Source: Minisyncoccota bacterium | Lineage (GTDB): Bacteria; Verrucomicrobiota; Lentisphaeria; Oligosphaerales; MVZH01 | Length of the DNA: 5,133 nt | Direction: 5' to 3' | Assembly: GCA_021734725.1 (NCBI GenBank) | Contig: JAIPIM010000294.1 | Coordinates: 1 to 5,133, forward strand | In this document: in pieces, positions 1-4,945 of the stretch | How the letters are laid out: the number at the start of each line of letters is the position of its first letter | Position numbering within the stretch: the stretch's first letter is position 1 | The notes under the pieces: generated by a model | What the model saw: only the letters and a program-made list of their open reading frames with translations | Databases searched by the model: none | What the model was told of the DNA's origin: nothing | Program-made: the position numbers and the translations under genes

Positions 1-354
1 CTGGATGCCGAGGAACAAAACCAGTTTATGGAAGAGATTGGCATCCAGGAACCCGCTGCCCATCGTCTGTCACGCGCCGCCTATGAATGCCTGGGCCTGA
101 TCAGCTATTTCACGGTCGGCGACGACGAAGTCCGTGCATGGCCGGTGCGTGAGGGTGCACGCGCGCCGGAAGCGGCCGGCCGCATACACTCCGATTTGGA
201 ACGCGGATTTATCCGGGCCGAAACCATTGCGTACGACGACCTGATCGGCGCAGGTTCGGAACGTGAAGCCAAGGCCGCCAAACTCTATCAGCTGAACGGG
301 AAAGACTACGTCGTGAAAGACGGCGACATCATGAACTTCCGATTCAATGTCTGA
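1..354 (+). CDS. ychF: Redox-regulated P-loop ATPase YchF (OLA1 family), C-terminal part, truncated at left edge
   Basis: The frame is open from base 1 and ends at TGA 352-354, giving the last 117 residues of a protein that is normally about 365 residues. The segment closely matches the YchF C-terminus: end of the helical region (EEIGIQEPAAHRLSRAAYECL), then the TGS domain with GLISYFTVG, EVRAWPV, RIHSDLERGFIRAETI, KDYVVKDGDIM and the terminal FRFNV. YchF/OLA1 is an Obg-related cytosolic ATPase that prefers ATP to GTP, binds ribosomes and is linked to stress and redox responses. The P-loop GTPase-fold domain lies outside the window. The ATG at 28 is internal, not the start. The DMT transporter gene begins 6 nt after the stop, so the two are probably co-transcribed. 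Identification is secure from the TGS domain alone. Confidence 0.96.
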   Translation: MDAEEQNQFMEEIGIQEPAAHRLSRAAYECLGLISYFTVGDDEVRAWPVREGARAPEAAGRIHSDLERGFIRAETIAYDDLIGAGSEREAKAAKLYQLNGKDYVVKDGDIMNFRFNV

Positions 355-360
355 GTAACT

Positions 361-1281
361 ATGATGCCGGACAAACAGTTACTCGCAACCATCGGCATTC
401 TGTGTGGGTTGGGAGCCGCCTTTTTTCAGGCCTGGTCGTATTTTTTCTCTCGTCGGTTCCTCACGGAATGTCGATCCAGCTCCCGTGCGTTATTTTCCAT
501 CGCCCATGTACAGATGGGCATCTTTGCCCTGATTGGTCTGCCTTTTCTTCTGCAGGGTCCCCTGCCACCGTTTTCCGAACTGTGGTGGCCGCTGCTCGCG
601 ACAAGCGGATTTTACTTGACCGCGCAATGGCTTCTGTTCACAATTTTGAAGCGGACAGACTCGTCCGTGGTCGCACCCTTGCTCGGCCTCAAGATTCCCG
701 CTCTTGGAATCATCTCCGTTCTTGTCTTAAACGAACCGCTCCCCGCAGCGGCTTGGACGGCAATCATCCTGTGTACGCTGGCGGCGTTCCTTGTATCTCC
801 TCCAAAAGGGTTGCCGGAATTGGGAGCGTTATCGCTCATCCTCGTGACCTGCCTGCTGTACTGTGGCTCGGATTTACATATTCCGCGACTGGTGGCGAAA
901 GTTCAAGAGGCCTCCCCCCTTCCCACGTTGCTGGGAGTTTCTCTTACATACATGGTGTGTGGAGCGGTCGGTCTCGTCGTTGCACTACACCAAAGAGCGT
1001 TCCAAATACGTGGCGCACAAAAATACGCGCTCCCATACTCAACAGCCTGGTTTTTAGGAATGTGCTGCCTGTTCGCCGCATTCAGTTTTGTTGGTGTCAT
1101 TTTCGGAAATATGCTGCAAAGCATGCGCGGGTTTCTGTCCGTTGTAATTGGCGTCGCCATCAGCTTGGTCGGCTGGCACCACCTGGAGGCACGTCTGACC
1201 ATTCGGCATTGGACGATTCGGTGCGTGGGGGCACTGTTGATGACCATCGCCATTGTTCTGTATTACTCGACCAAGCTGTAA
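361..1281 (+). CDS. EamA/DMT-type inner-membrane transporter
   Basis: A 306-residue, very hydrophobic protein. I count ten likely membrane helices near residues 8-29, 44-64, 75-95, 102-123, 128-146, 153-170, 189-209, 228-249, 257-274 and 285-303, the usual DMT/EamA layout of two five-helix repeats. Helix 4 ends with the loop VLNEPLPAAAWTAIILC, where the family commonly has a conserved Glu between helices 4 and 5. Length fits the family (about 280-310). DMT proteins move small metabolites or amino acids, and the substrate cannot be read from sequence. ATG codons lie at 361 and 364. The ribosome site is weak (GAG at 353-355), and only 6 nt separate this start from the ychF stop, so translation may be coupled. 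A longer frame at 402-1349 overlaps it but encodes an Arg/Ser/His-rich, non-protein-like sequence. Family call confident, function unknown. Confidence 0.88.
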   Translation: MMPDKQLLATIGILCGLGAAFFQAWSYFFSRRFLTECRSSSRALFSIAHVQMGIFALIGLPFLLQGPLPPFSELWWPLLATSGFYLTAQWLLFTILKRTDSSVVAPLLGLKIPALGIISVLVLNEPLPAAAWTAIILCTLAAFLVSPPKGLPELGALSLILVTCLLYCGSDLHIPRLVAKVQEASPLPTLLGVSLTYMVCGAVGLVVALHQRAFQIRGAQKYALPYSTAWFLGMCCLFAAFSFVGVIFGNMLQSMRGFLSVVIGVAISLVGWHHLEARLTIRHWTIRCVGALLMTIAIVLYYSTKL

Positions 1282-1445
1282 GAAACCACGCGCCCGTAGG
1301 ACGGCCCCCAAGTGAGCCACGCAATACGCCTCGTTCCTACAGAAAGTGACATCGGACGACGAGAGCGGATAACGATTCACCTTCGTTCCCGCGGCTACAG
1401 TACGCCCGCGGAGTACCCGGAAATGATCGAACAGGATGGTAATGC
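1282..1445. other. Convergent intergenic region with several GC-rich hairpins
   Basis: This gap lies between the 3' ends of the transporter (+) and lipoprotein (-) genes. Three potential stems are visible. The first is GTAGGA plus CG (1296-1303) with CG, a bulged T and TCCTAC (1332-1340). The second is GCGG-AT-AACGA (1365-1375) with TCGTT-C-CCGC (1383-1392) around a 7-nt loop. The third is CCGCGG (1389-1394) with CCGCGG (1406-1411). The last two share bases 1389-1392 and exclude each other. No T-run follows any of them on either strand, so none is a textbook intrinsic terminator. They may stop or stabilise the two converging transcripts. No gene is supported here. Confidence 0.5.
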
Positions 1446-1853
1446 TCACTCTTTTTCGTAGATTAATTTTGCCGTGTCAAGTTCTTCCGGGAGTTCATCG
1501 GCACGTTCAACAAAAACATAGGGTTCGTCGTTCTTCCAGCTCCATGTTTTTCCAACGACAAAATGTTTGACCGGAAGTGGCGGCGCATCTATCTGAACGC
1601 TGTCAGAGGCAGTGCTGATGACCATGCCGGACGGTTCCTCTGCGGAGGTCAGCCTGGAGACGACACACAGTTCGGTTTCTGTCTGACAGACTTTTTGAAT
1701 ACTGATATCCCAACCGGCATTCGGAACGGTTACATCTATCCAAATATCGCGTTCCTGTGTCATAACACCTCCGCATCCGACAAATGCAACAGCTCCAACC
1801 ATTAAAGCGGCACATGCAATGACAGCGGTACGCGTACGTCGATTCACCTTCAT
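1446..1853 (-). CDS. Small predicted lipoprotein of unknown function
   Basis: A 135-residue protein with a basic N-terminus (KVNRRTR), a hydrophobic stretch at residues 10-25 and a lipobox-like FVGC with Cys27, so export and lipidation by signal peptidase II are likely. Phe at -3 is not the preferred Leu. The mature part (about 109 residues) looks beta-rich: a VTVPNAGWDISIQKV strand region, VVSRL, then DAPPLPVKHFVVGKTWSW near residues 89-106. I recall similar small proteins with a KHFV(I/V)GKTW signature in Verrucomicrobia/Lentisphaerae relatives, but none has a known role to my knowledge. Cys56 and Cys63 could form a disulfide. The start is supported by AAGGAGA on the minus strand (1859-1865), 5 nt upstream of the ATG. 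The gene is divergent from the PocR-AraC regulator and shares its promoter region, making it a plausible target. Periplasmic membrane anchoring is inferred. Confidence 0.85.
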   Translation of the reverse strand: MKVNRRTRTAVIACAALMVGAVAFVGCGGVMTQERDIWIDVTVPNAGWDISIQKVCQTETELCVVSRLTSAEEPSGMVISTASDSVQIDAPPLPVKHFVVGKTWSWKNDEPYVFVERADELPEELDTAKLIYEKE

Positions 1854-1858
1854 GTCCG

Positions 1859-1865
1859 TCTCCTT
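1859..1865 (-). promoter_or_regulatory. Ribosome binding site of the lipoprotein gene
   Basis: The minus strand reads AAGGAGA, then five bases, then ATG (1851-1853). It is one of the best Shine-Dalgarno matches in the window and fixes this start codon. Confidence 0.8.
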
Positions 1866-1880
1866 GCTTTACGCATCTCG

Positions 1881-1896
1881 AGTTAATCGATAAACT
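1881..1896. repeat. 16-bp near-perfect palindrome, possible operator
   Basis: AGTTAATCGATAAACT reads the same on both strands except for one A/A pair on each side of the ATCGAT core. It lies 28-43 bp upstream of the lipoprotein ATG, downstream of that gene's candidate -10, where a bound protein could block transcription. Short AT-rich palindromes do occur by chance, so this is suggestive only. Confidence 0.35.
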
Positions 1897-1902
1897 AAAC
1901 CT

Positions 1903-1914
1903 TACAAGCTTGTA
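1903..1914. repeat. 12-bp perfect palindrome, possible operator
   Basis: TACAAGCTTGTA is fully self-complementary. It overlaps the candidate lipoprotein -10 box (1911-1916) and lies about 30 bp upstream of the regulator's -35 (1944-1949), so one bound factor could affect both directions. AraC-type proteins more often bind direct repeats than perfect palindromes, so another regulator is equally possible. Confidence 0.4.
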
Positions 1915-1939
1915 TACTTTATTTACTTGCGTCCGAAAA
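1911..1939 (-). promoter_or_regulatory. Weak promoter candidate for the lipoprotein gene
   Basis: On the minus strand, TTTTCG (1934-1939) and TATACA (1911-1916) are separated by 17 bp. The -10 is fair and the -35 is poor, as expected of a promoter needing an activator. It is back-to-back with the better regulator promoter, and its -10 overlaps the 12-bp palindrome. No better candidate was seen between here and the ATG. Confidence 0.3.
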
Positions 1940-1943
1940 GCAA

Positions 1944-1971
1944 TTGACAGTACGATGCTCATTTCTATAGT
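1944..1971 (+). promoter_or_regulatory. Sigma70-type promoter of the PocR-AraC regulator gene
   Basis: A perfect -35 TTGACA (1944-1949), a 16-bp spacer and a -10 TATAGT (1966-1971; five of six consensus bases). Transcription would begin near 1978, leaving a leader of about 44 nt before the ATG at 2022. This is one of the two best core promoters in the window. Confidence 0.65.
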
Positions 1972-2021
1972 AGAAGCGACGATGAAGGCTTCTTGATCTG
2001 GCTGAAATACAGGGTTTACGG

Positions 2022-3332
2022 ATGACACGGTCCCGAAGAACACCAAGCGACGCCTCCTTGCCCAGTGACGGCATTGAGTCGCGAGTTCAGCGAGTACTTG
2101 ACGACATTGATCGTCATACGGATTATGGCGGTATTTACTATTCAGTGGAACAGAGTCATCCGGTGCTAGTAGGGCGCGGAGTATGCCGGTTCTGCAGTGG
2201 ATGTATTCAGCAGAATCGCTTAGGGATGTTCTGCCGCAATAACGCATGCACCGGTGCCATTCAGGGGCATGCCATCGGAGACGTTTGGTATTTTCGCTGC
2301 TGGTTGGGGTTGGACAGTATTGTCGTATCTATCGCTCCCGACAACGAGATAATTGGCGCCATCGAAGTGGGTGGCTTTTTCAGCCCTGGTGAAACAGAGA
2401 AAGCACAACAGACAATCCTCTCTCGTCTTTCCAGCGTAGACACTCATGGGGCGCTGGATGCCTTCATAAGTTCGTTGCAAGCCATGCGCGAACAGAACTT
2501 CAAACAGGTCAAGGGGATCGCTGACTTTCTACTGGAGGCGACATTTGCCGCCGGCCTGAATGATGCCAGTTCGTTTGCCGTTCGTCAGCGTGTCAACCGC
2601 CAACAACAACGTCTGGCAATCAAAGTACAGCAACTCCAGGAGGAACCTCCCACCGTCCGCGGCTTATTTTCCGGTCTCCGAGATCTGACGCATGCGCTGC
2701 AGGATCGTGATCGTCACAAGGTTATGAAGTCGCTTGATGACTTTCTTGGCCACGCACTGCTCACGTCCGGCAGTGAATTGCCAAAGGCGAAATCGGCGAT
2801 CACCCTTGTACTGAGCACTCTTTTCTGCGATCAGATGATACGCGGCTCAGACTGGAAAGCCGCCCACGGCCTTTTTGAACGACGGCTTGTGGAACTCGAT
2901 GGCCTTCAGGATATTGAAGAAGCCTGCTTGTGGGTGGAAGACGTGGTGTTGAAACGACTTGACGCAGAAGAGAGAGGACAGCCGAATGCGTCTTCGCAAA
3001 CCATCAATGAACGAGTGGTTCAGTGGATACGCACGCACCTTCGCAAGCGTATCACGATCACGGGTGCGGCCCACGACCTCGGCATAAGTACATCTACCCT
3101 TGCCCACCGCCTCAAGGCCGAAACCGGAAAAACATTCTCGCAGCATGTAAATGCACTGCGCGTTCGTGAAGGAAAACGCCTGCTGGCGGATAGCAACCTC
3201 AGCCTGGGAGAAATCAGTTCGCGCTGTGGTTTTAATGATCACAGTTACTTTACAAAAGTCTTTCGTAAGCATATTAACCTGACACCACGCGCGTTCCGAG
3301 TCATGCTGGATCAAAGTACGAGACATCACTAA
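2022..3332 (+). CDS. PocR-sensor AraC-family transcriptional regulator
   Basis: A 436-residue cytosolic DNA-binding regulator. Residues about 20-175 look like a PocR ligand-sensing domain: GVCRFCSGC (53-61), then Cys71 and Cys76, then VWYFRCWLGLDSIVVSI with Cys93, followed by IIGAIEVGGFF. Residues about 180-320 form a helical linker. Residues about 328-430 are a clear AraC/XylS double helix-turn-helix: ITGAAHDLGISTSTLAHRLKAETG (first HTH) and LSLGEISSRCGFNDHSYFTKVFRKHINLTPRAFR (second HTH and family signature). PocR itself activates propanediol/cobalamin genes; other PocR-domain proteins are thought to sense small organic ligands, and the ligand here is unknown. AGGG at 2011-2014, 7 nt before the ATG, supports this start, and an in-frame TGA lies not far upstream. 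The Cys cluster (55, 58, 61, 71, 76, 93) could bind metal or be redox-active, which is inference. The divergent lipoprotein gene is the likeliest local target. Confidence 0.93.
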   Translation: MTRSRRTPSDASLPSDGIESRVQRVLDDIDRHTDYGGIYYSVEQSHPVLVGRGVCRFCSGCIQQNRLGMFCRNNACTGAIQGHAIGDVWYFRCWLGLDSIVVSIAPDNEIIGAIEVGGFFSPGETEKAQQTILSRLSSVDTHGALDAFISSLQAMREQNFKQVKGIADFLLEATFAAGLNDASSFAVRQRVNRQQQRLAIKVQQLQEEPPTVRGLFSGLRDLTHALQDRDRHKVMKSLDDFLGHALLTSGSELPKAKSAITLVLSTLFCDQMIRGSDWKAAHGLFERRLVELDGLQDIEEACLWVEDVVLKRLDAEERGQPNASSQTINERVVQWIRTHLRKRITITGAAHDLGISTSTLAHRLKAETGKTFSQHVNALRVREGKRLLADSNLSLGEISSRCGFNDHSYFTKVFRKHINLTPRAFRVMLDQSTRHH

Positions 3333-3350
3333 TGGCGCCAACAAAAAACA

Positions 3351-3431
3351 AAGGCGGTCACACTGTCCCCAAAGCCCGCGTTCAGACTTTTTGTCGGGCA
3401 AAACCTCCGTTCGCGAGCAGTGGACCGCCTT
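3351..3431 (+). other. Long inverted-repeat (structured RNA-like) element upstream of tsaC
   Basis: AAGGCGGTC (3351-3359), one unpaired A (3360) and CACTG (3361-3365) pair fully with CAGTG (3418-3422) and GACCGCCTT (3423-3431): 14 base pairs with a single bulge closing a 52-nt interior. Inside, GCCCG (3379-3383) can pair with CGGGC (3395-3399), and CTC/GAG (3405-3407/3415-3417) can form a short second arm, giving a three-way-junction-like fold. It lies between the araC-type stop and the tsaC ATG, ending 28 nt before the latter. No U-tract follows it on the + strand. It could be a leader element, a small RNA, an RNA processing site or a relic of a small mobile repeat. Assignment to a known RNA class failed. 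Confidence 0.4.
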
Positions 3432-3459
3432 CGGACAGCGGAAAGAGCCGCCGAACATT

Positions 3460-4065
3460 ATGACCATAATTCAAGCAACTAATCCAAAAACGATTGACCG
3501 GGCAGTCCGAACAGCAGCCGAGTGTCTCCGTACCAACGGTGTGATTGCCGCTCCCACGGATACTGTGTATGGATTAATCACAGCGTGGTCAAATGAGGCT
3601 GGACGCCGCCGCATCTTTCAACTGAAACAACGGTCTAGCGAAAAACACCTGCAAATGCTGGCGAGTGATCTGGCCATGGCCGAAGCGGCCGGCCTAATGA
3701 TTGACGAACGGATTACCGCCCTCGCCCACTCCTGCTGGCCGGGAGCCCTCACCATCATCGGACGTTCCCGGGAAGGGGGAACTCTCGGAGTACGCGTCCC
3801 GGATCGTAGTTTTGTTCGAGAATTGCTGAGACAGACAGGGTACCCTCTTGCCGCAACAAGCGCCAATCTGTCTGGACGCCCCCCCGCACTGACCGCGAGA
3901 GATGCAGTTCACGATTTGGCCGGCACGCCGAATTTGCTGGTGGATGGCGGATCCATCACAAACGGCCAAGCATCCACCGTCGTTTCCCTGCTGGACCAAC
4001 GCCTCAGAGTCGTGAGGGAGGGAATGTATTCTGAAAGCGATCTTCTTCGTGTCTTGGGGAGGTAA
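3460..4065 (+). CDS. tsaC: Threonylcarbamoyl-AMP synthase (TsaC/Sua5/YrdC family)
   Basis: Makes L-threonylcarbamoyl-AMP from threonine, bicarbonate and ATP, the first step of t6A37 modification of ANN-decoding tRNAs in the cytosol. From the ATG at 3460 the protein is 201 residues, a normal length for the single-domain TsaC/YrdC form; the extra Sua5 C-terminal domain is absent. Visible motifs: APTDTVYGL (31-39), the KxRxxxK pattern as K56-R58-K62, WPGALT (93-98), VRVPD (111-115), SANLSG (134-139), STVV (172-175) and REG (186-188). The frame is open upstream to a TTG at 3391, but those extra 23 residues match nothing in the family and fall inside the inverted-repeat element, so I chose ATG 3460. 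Its ribosome site is poor (GGAAAGAG at 3440-3447, 12 nt away). It may be read from the upstream regulator's promoter. YciO-type paralogues are the only alternative. Confidence 0.93.
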   Translation: MTIIQATNPKTIDRAVRTAAECLRTNGVIAAPTDTVYGLITAWSNEAGRRRIFQLKQRSSEKHLQMLASDLAMAEAAGLMIDERITALAHSCWPGALTIIGRSREGGTLGVRVPDRSFVRELLRQTGYPLAATSANLSGRPPALTARDAVHDLAGTPNLLVDGGSITNGQASTVVSLLDQRLRVVREGMYSESDLLRVLGR

Positions 4066-4235
4066 TACAGAAGGAAATTACGTGCAAAGCTTCAGACCAT
4101 ACCGAATACCGGCCTGGATTCTGCACGGTCCAAGTGTATCAACGTTTTCTCACGCAGCCATGCATAATTCAGGTTAGCAGCATATCGGGTCGAGGACCAT
4201 TGCCGGAACACTAAAACTCTAAGCCCGACAGGCTA
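4066..4235. other. Convergent region between tsaC and the response regulator
   Basis: Apart from the short GTG frame (4082-4177), this gap has only weak structure. One is GGTC-GAG-GACC (4188-4198). The other is AGCC/GGCT (4222-4225/4231-4234), which on the minus strand is followed by a T-rich stretch containing TTTT and may be a poor terminator for the response regulator gene. No strong terminator is visible for tsaC. Confidence 0.4.
4082..4177 (+). CDS. Short GTG-start frame, possibly a remnant of a YheT-type hydrolase gene
   Basis: The sequence GAAGGA (4070-4075) sits 6 nt before GTG 4082, an excellent translation start only 17 nt after the tsaC stop. The frame runs 31 codons to TAG 4175-4177. 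Its start, FRPYRIPAWILHGPSVSTF, resembles from memory the N-terminus of YheT-family alpha/beta hydrolases (pattern like FRPAWWLxGPHxQT): P, A, W, L, G, P and T line up, but the family His and Gln do not. In the +1 frame from about 4127 the sequence reads VQVYQRFL, close to what follows in such proteins, hinting at a frameshift in a decaying gene. No other hydrolase sequence follows before 4235. It could equally be a chance frame or a genuine small peptide. Low confidence. Confidence 0.28.
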   Translation: MQSFRPYRIPAWILHGPSVSTFSHAAMHNSG

Positions 4236-4799
4236 CTAGTCGAGTAAACGTTTCGCTGCCGCAACAACGTCCTGCGGGTTGAACGGCTTACGCACCGCAG
4301 TATCAGCACCAGCTTCGAGAGCTTTGTCCACGTCCGCCTGCGGCAAGCCGGAAATCACTATCACCTTCAGGTCACTGTGCCCCAGAGTTTCACGGACAAA
4401 CTTCAAGACCTCGATACCATCCAGCCCGGGGAGACGCAAATCAAGCAACATCAACTGGGGGCGATGTTCCGACAGCATTGCGCCAGCCTGGAAACCATCA
4501 TGGACAACATTAACTTCAAACCCTTCACGCGTGAACAATCGCGCCAGATTCTCCGCCATTGCAGTGTCGTCCTCAACAATCAGGATGCCCTCGGGCTTAA
4601 CCGCTTCCTTGAATTCCTCAGGGATAGGAATCCCGTGTTCCTTCATGAAGCGAACACATTCCTCAACGGGCACCCGATTATCGCCTCGACCGGGCAATTG
4701 GAAAGCATCCAGGTATCCAACCTTTATCCAGCGTAAAACCGTCCGATGACCTACCCCACAATACTTTGCAAGCTGTCCGGTCGAAAGACTTTTTTTCAT
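4236..4799 (-). CDS. Response regulator with N-terminal excisionase-type HTH and C-terminal receiver domain
   Basis: A 187-residue cytosolic protein. Residues 4-60 are a MerR/excisionase-like winged HTH: LSTGQLAKYCGVGHRTVLRWIKVGYLDAF, then wing PGRGDNRVPVEECVRFMKEHGIPIP. Residues about 70-187 are a complete CheY-like receiver: acidic pocket E76-D77-D78, phosphoacceptor D120 in LLDLRLPGLDG, Ser150 at the switch Thr/Ser position (VIVISG) and K171 in the KPF motif, so it should be phosphorylatable. The domain order is the reverse of classical response regulators. No partner histidine kinase is in the window. The frame extends upstream to a TTG at 4835, but ATG 4799 has a strong GAGGGAAG site (4807-4814, 7 nt away), and the HTH starts immediately after it. 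Targets are unknown; DNA binding with phosphorylation-controlled activity is inferred from the domains. Confidence 0.9.
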   Translation of the reverse strand: MKKSLSTGQLAKYCGVGHRTVLRWIKVGYLDAFQLPGRGDNRVPVEECVRFMKEHGIPIPEEFKEAVKPEGILIVEDDTAMAENLARLFTREGFEVNVVHDGFQAGAMLSEHRPQLMLLDLRLPGLDGIEVLKFVRETLGHSDLKVIVISGLPQADVDKALEAGADTAVRKPFNPQDVVAAAKRLLD

Positions 4800-4806
4800 T
4801 GATTCA

Positions 4807-4814
4807 CTTCCCTC
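4807..4814 (-). promoter_or_regulatory. Ribosome binding site deciding the response regulator start
   Basis: The minus strand reads GAGGGAAG followed after 7 nt by the ATG at 4797-4799. The alternative upstream TTG (4833-4835) has no comparable site, so the shorter 187-residue protein is preferred. Confidence 0.75.
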
Positions 4815-4851
4815 GGCATTACCACCAGAATTCAAGGATAGCCGGTGTTTA

Positions 4852-4860
4852 AGTATAACA
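4852..4860 (-). promoter_or_regulatory. Extended -10 promoter candidate for the response regulator
   Basis: The minus strand reads TGTTATACT, an extended -10 (TG-N-TATACT). No good -35 lies 16-18 bp upstream of it, which extended -10 promoters can tolerate. It would give a leader of about 45 nt. It competes with the upstream candidate at 4877-4905. Confidence 0.4.
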
Positions 4861-4876
4861 GGCCTCTCTGCAGATT

Positions 4877-4905
4877 ATGTTACCCTTTGTGGTTTCTTTT
4901 GTCAA
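4877..4905 (-). promoter_or_regulatory. Sigma70-type promoter candidate for the response regulator
   Basis: On the minus strand, a perfect TTGACA (4900-4905) is followed, after a 17-bp spacer, by TAACAT (4877-4882), which matches four of six -10 bases. It lies between the upstream GNAT gene and the response regulator, so the regulator can be transcribed independently. The leader would be about 70 nt. Confidence 0.5.
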
Positions 4906-4919
4906 CATCTATTCCTAAT

Positions 4920-4945
4920 AAAAACTGAAAACTAGTTCATTTTTT
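4920..4945. terminator. A/T-rich hairpin, possible bidirectional terminator overlapping the GNAT stop codon
   Basis: AAAAA (4920-4924) and TGAA (4926-4929) pair with TTCA (4936-4939) and TTTTT (4941-4945) around a 6-nt loop, with one C/T mismatch. On the minus strand the stem ends in a T-rich run just after the GNAT stop at 4932-4934, which lies in the loop and stem. The stem has few G/C pairs, so efficiency is doubtful. Confidence 0.4.

Noticed and set aside
402..1349. 315-codon open frame on the + strand, longer than the transporter it overlaps
   Set aside because: Its translation is rich in Arg, Ser, His and Pro with no domain pattern, while the overlapping frame encodes a clean ten-helix membrane protein directly after ychF. 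It is a shadow.
1603..2247. 214-codon minus-strand frame across the divergent promoter region
   Set aside because: It overlaps the lipoprotein and PocR-AraC genes and their promoters, and its translation has no recognisable domain.
2108..2725. Repeated GATCGTCA sequences at about 2109 and 2709
   Set aside because: Both lie within coding sequence of the regulator, in different protein contexts; a match this short is expected by chance.
3341..3431. Minus-strand intrinsic terminator (stem followed by a TTTGTTTTTTG run)
   Set aside because: The T-rich run is in the right place for the minus strand, but the loop is 52 nt and no minus-strand gene ends nearby; the nearest one stops at 4236.
3351..3431. 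Miniature transposable element with terminal inverted repeats
   Set aside because: The repeats look right, but no target-site duplication is visible beside them and copy number cannot be judged from this window.
3333..3459. Integron attC site or tRNA as the explanation of the inverted repeat
   Set aside because: No attC-type RYYYAAC / GTTRRRY core sites flank the stem, and the stem lengths, loops and ends do not fit a tRNA cloverleaf or CCA end.
2847..3467. 206-codon minus-strand frame opposite the regulator's 3' end
   Set aside because: It lies antisense to the conserved AraC HTH and the inverted-repeat element; its translation looks random.
4279..4749. Two + strand frames (4279-4749 and 4377-4736) opposite the response regulator
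   Set aside because: They are antisense to a complete HTH-receiver protein with all key residues, and their translations show no domain.
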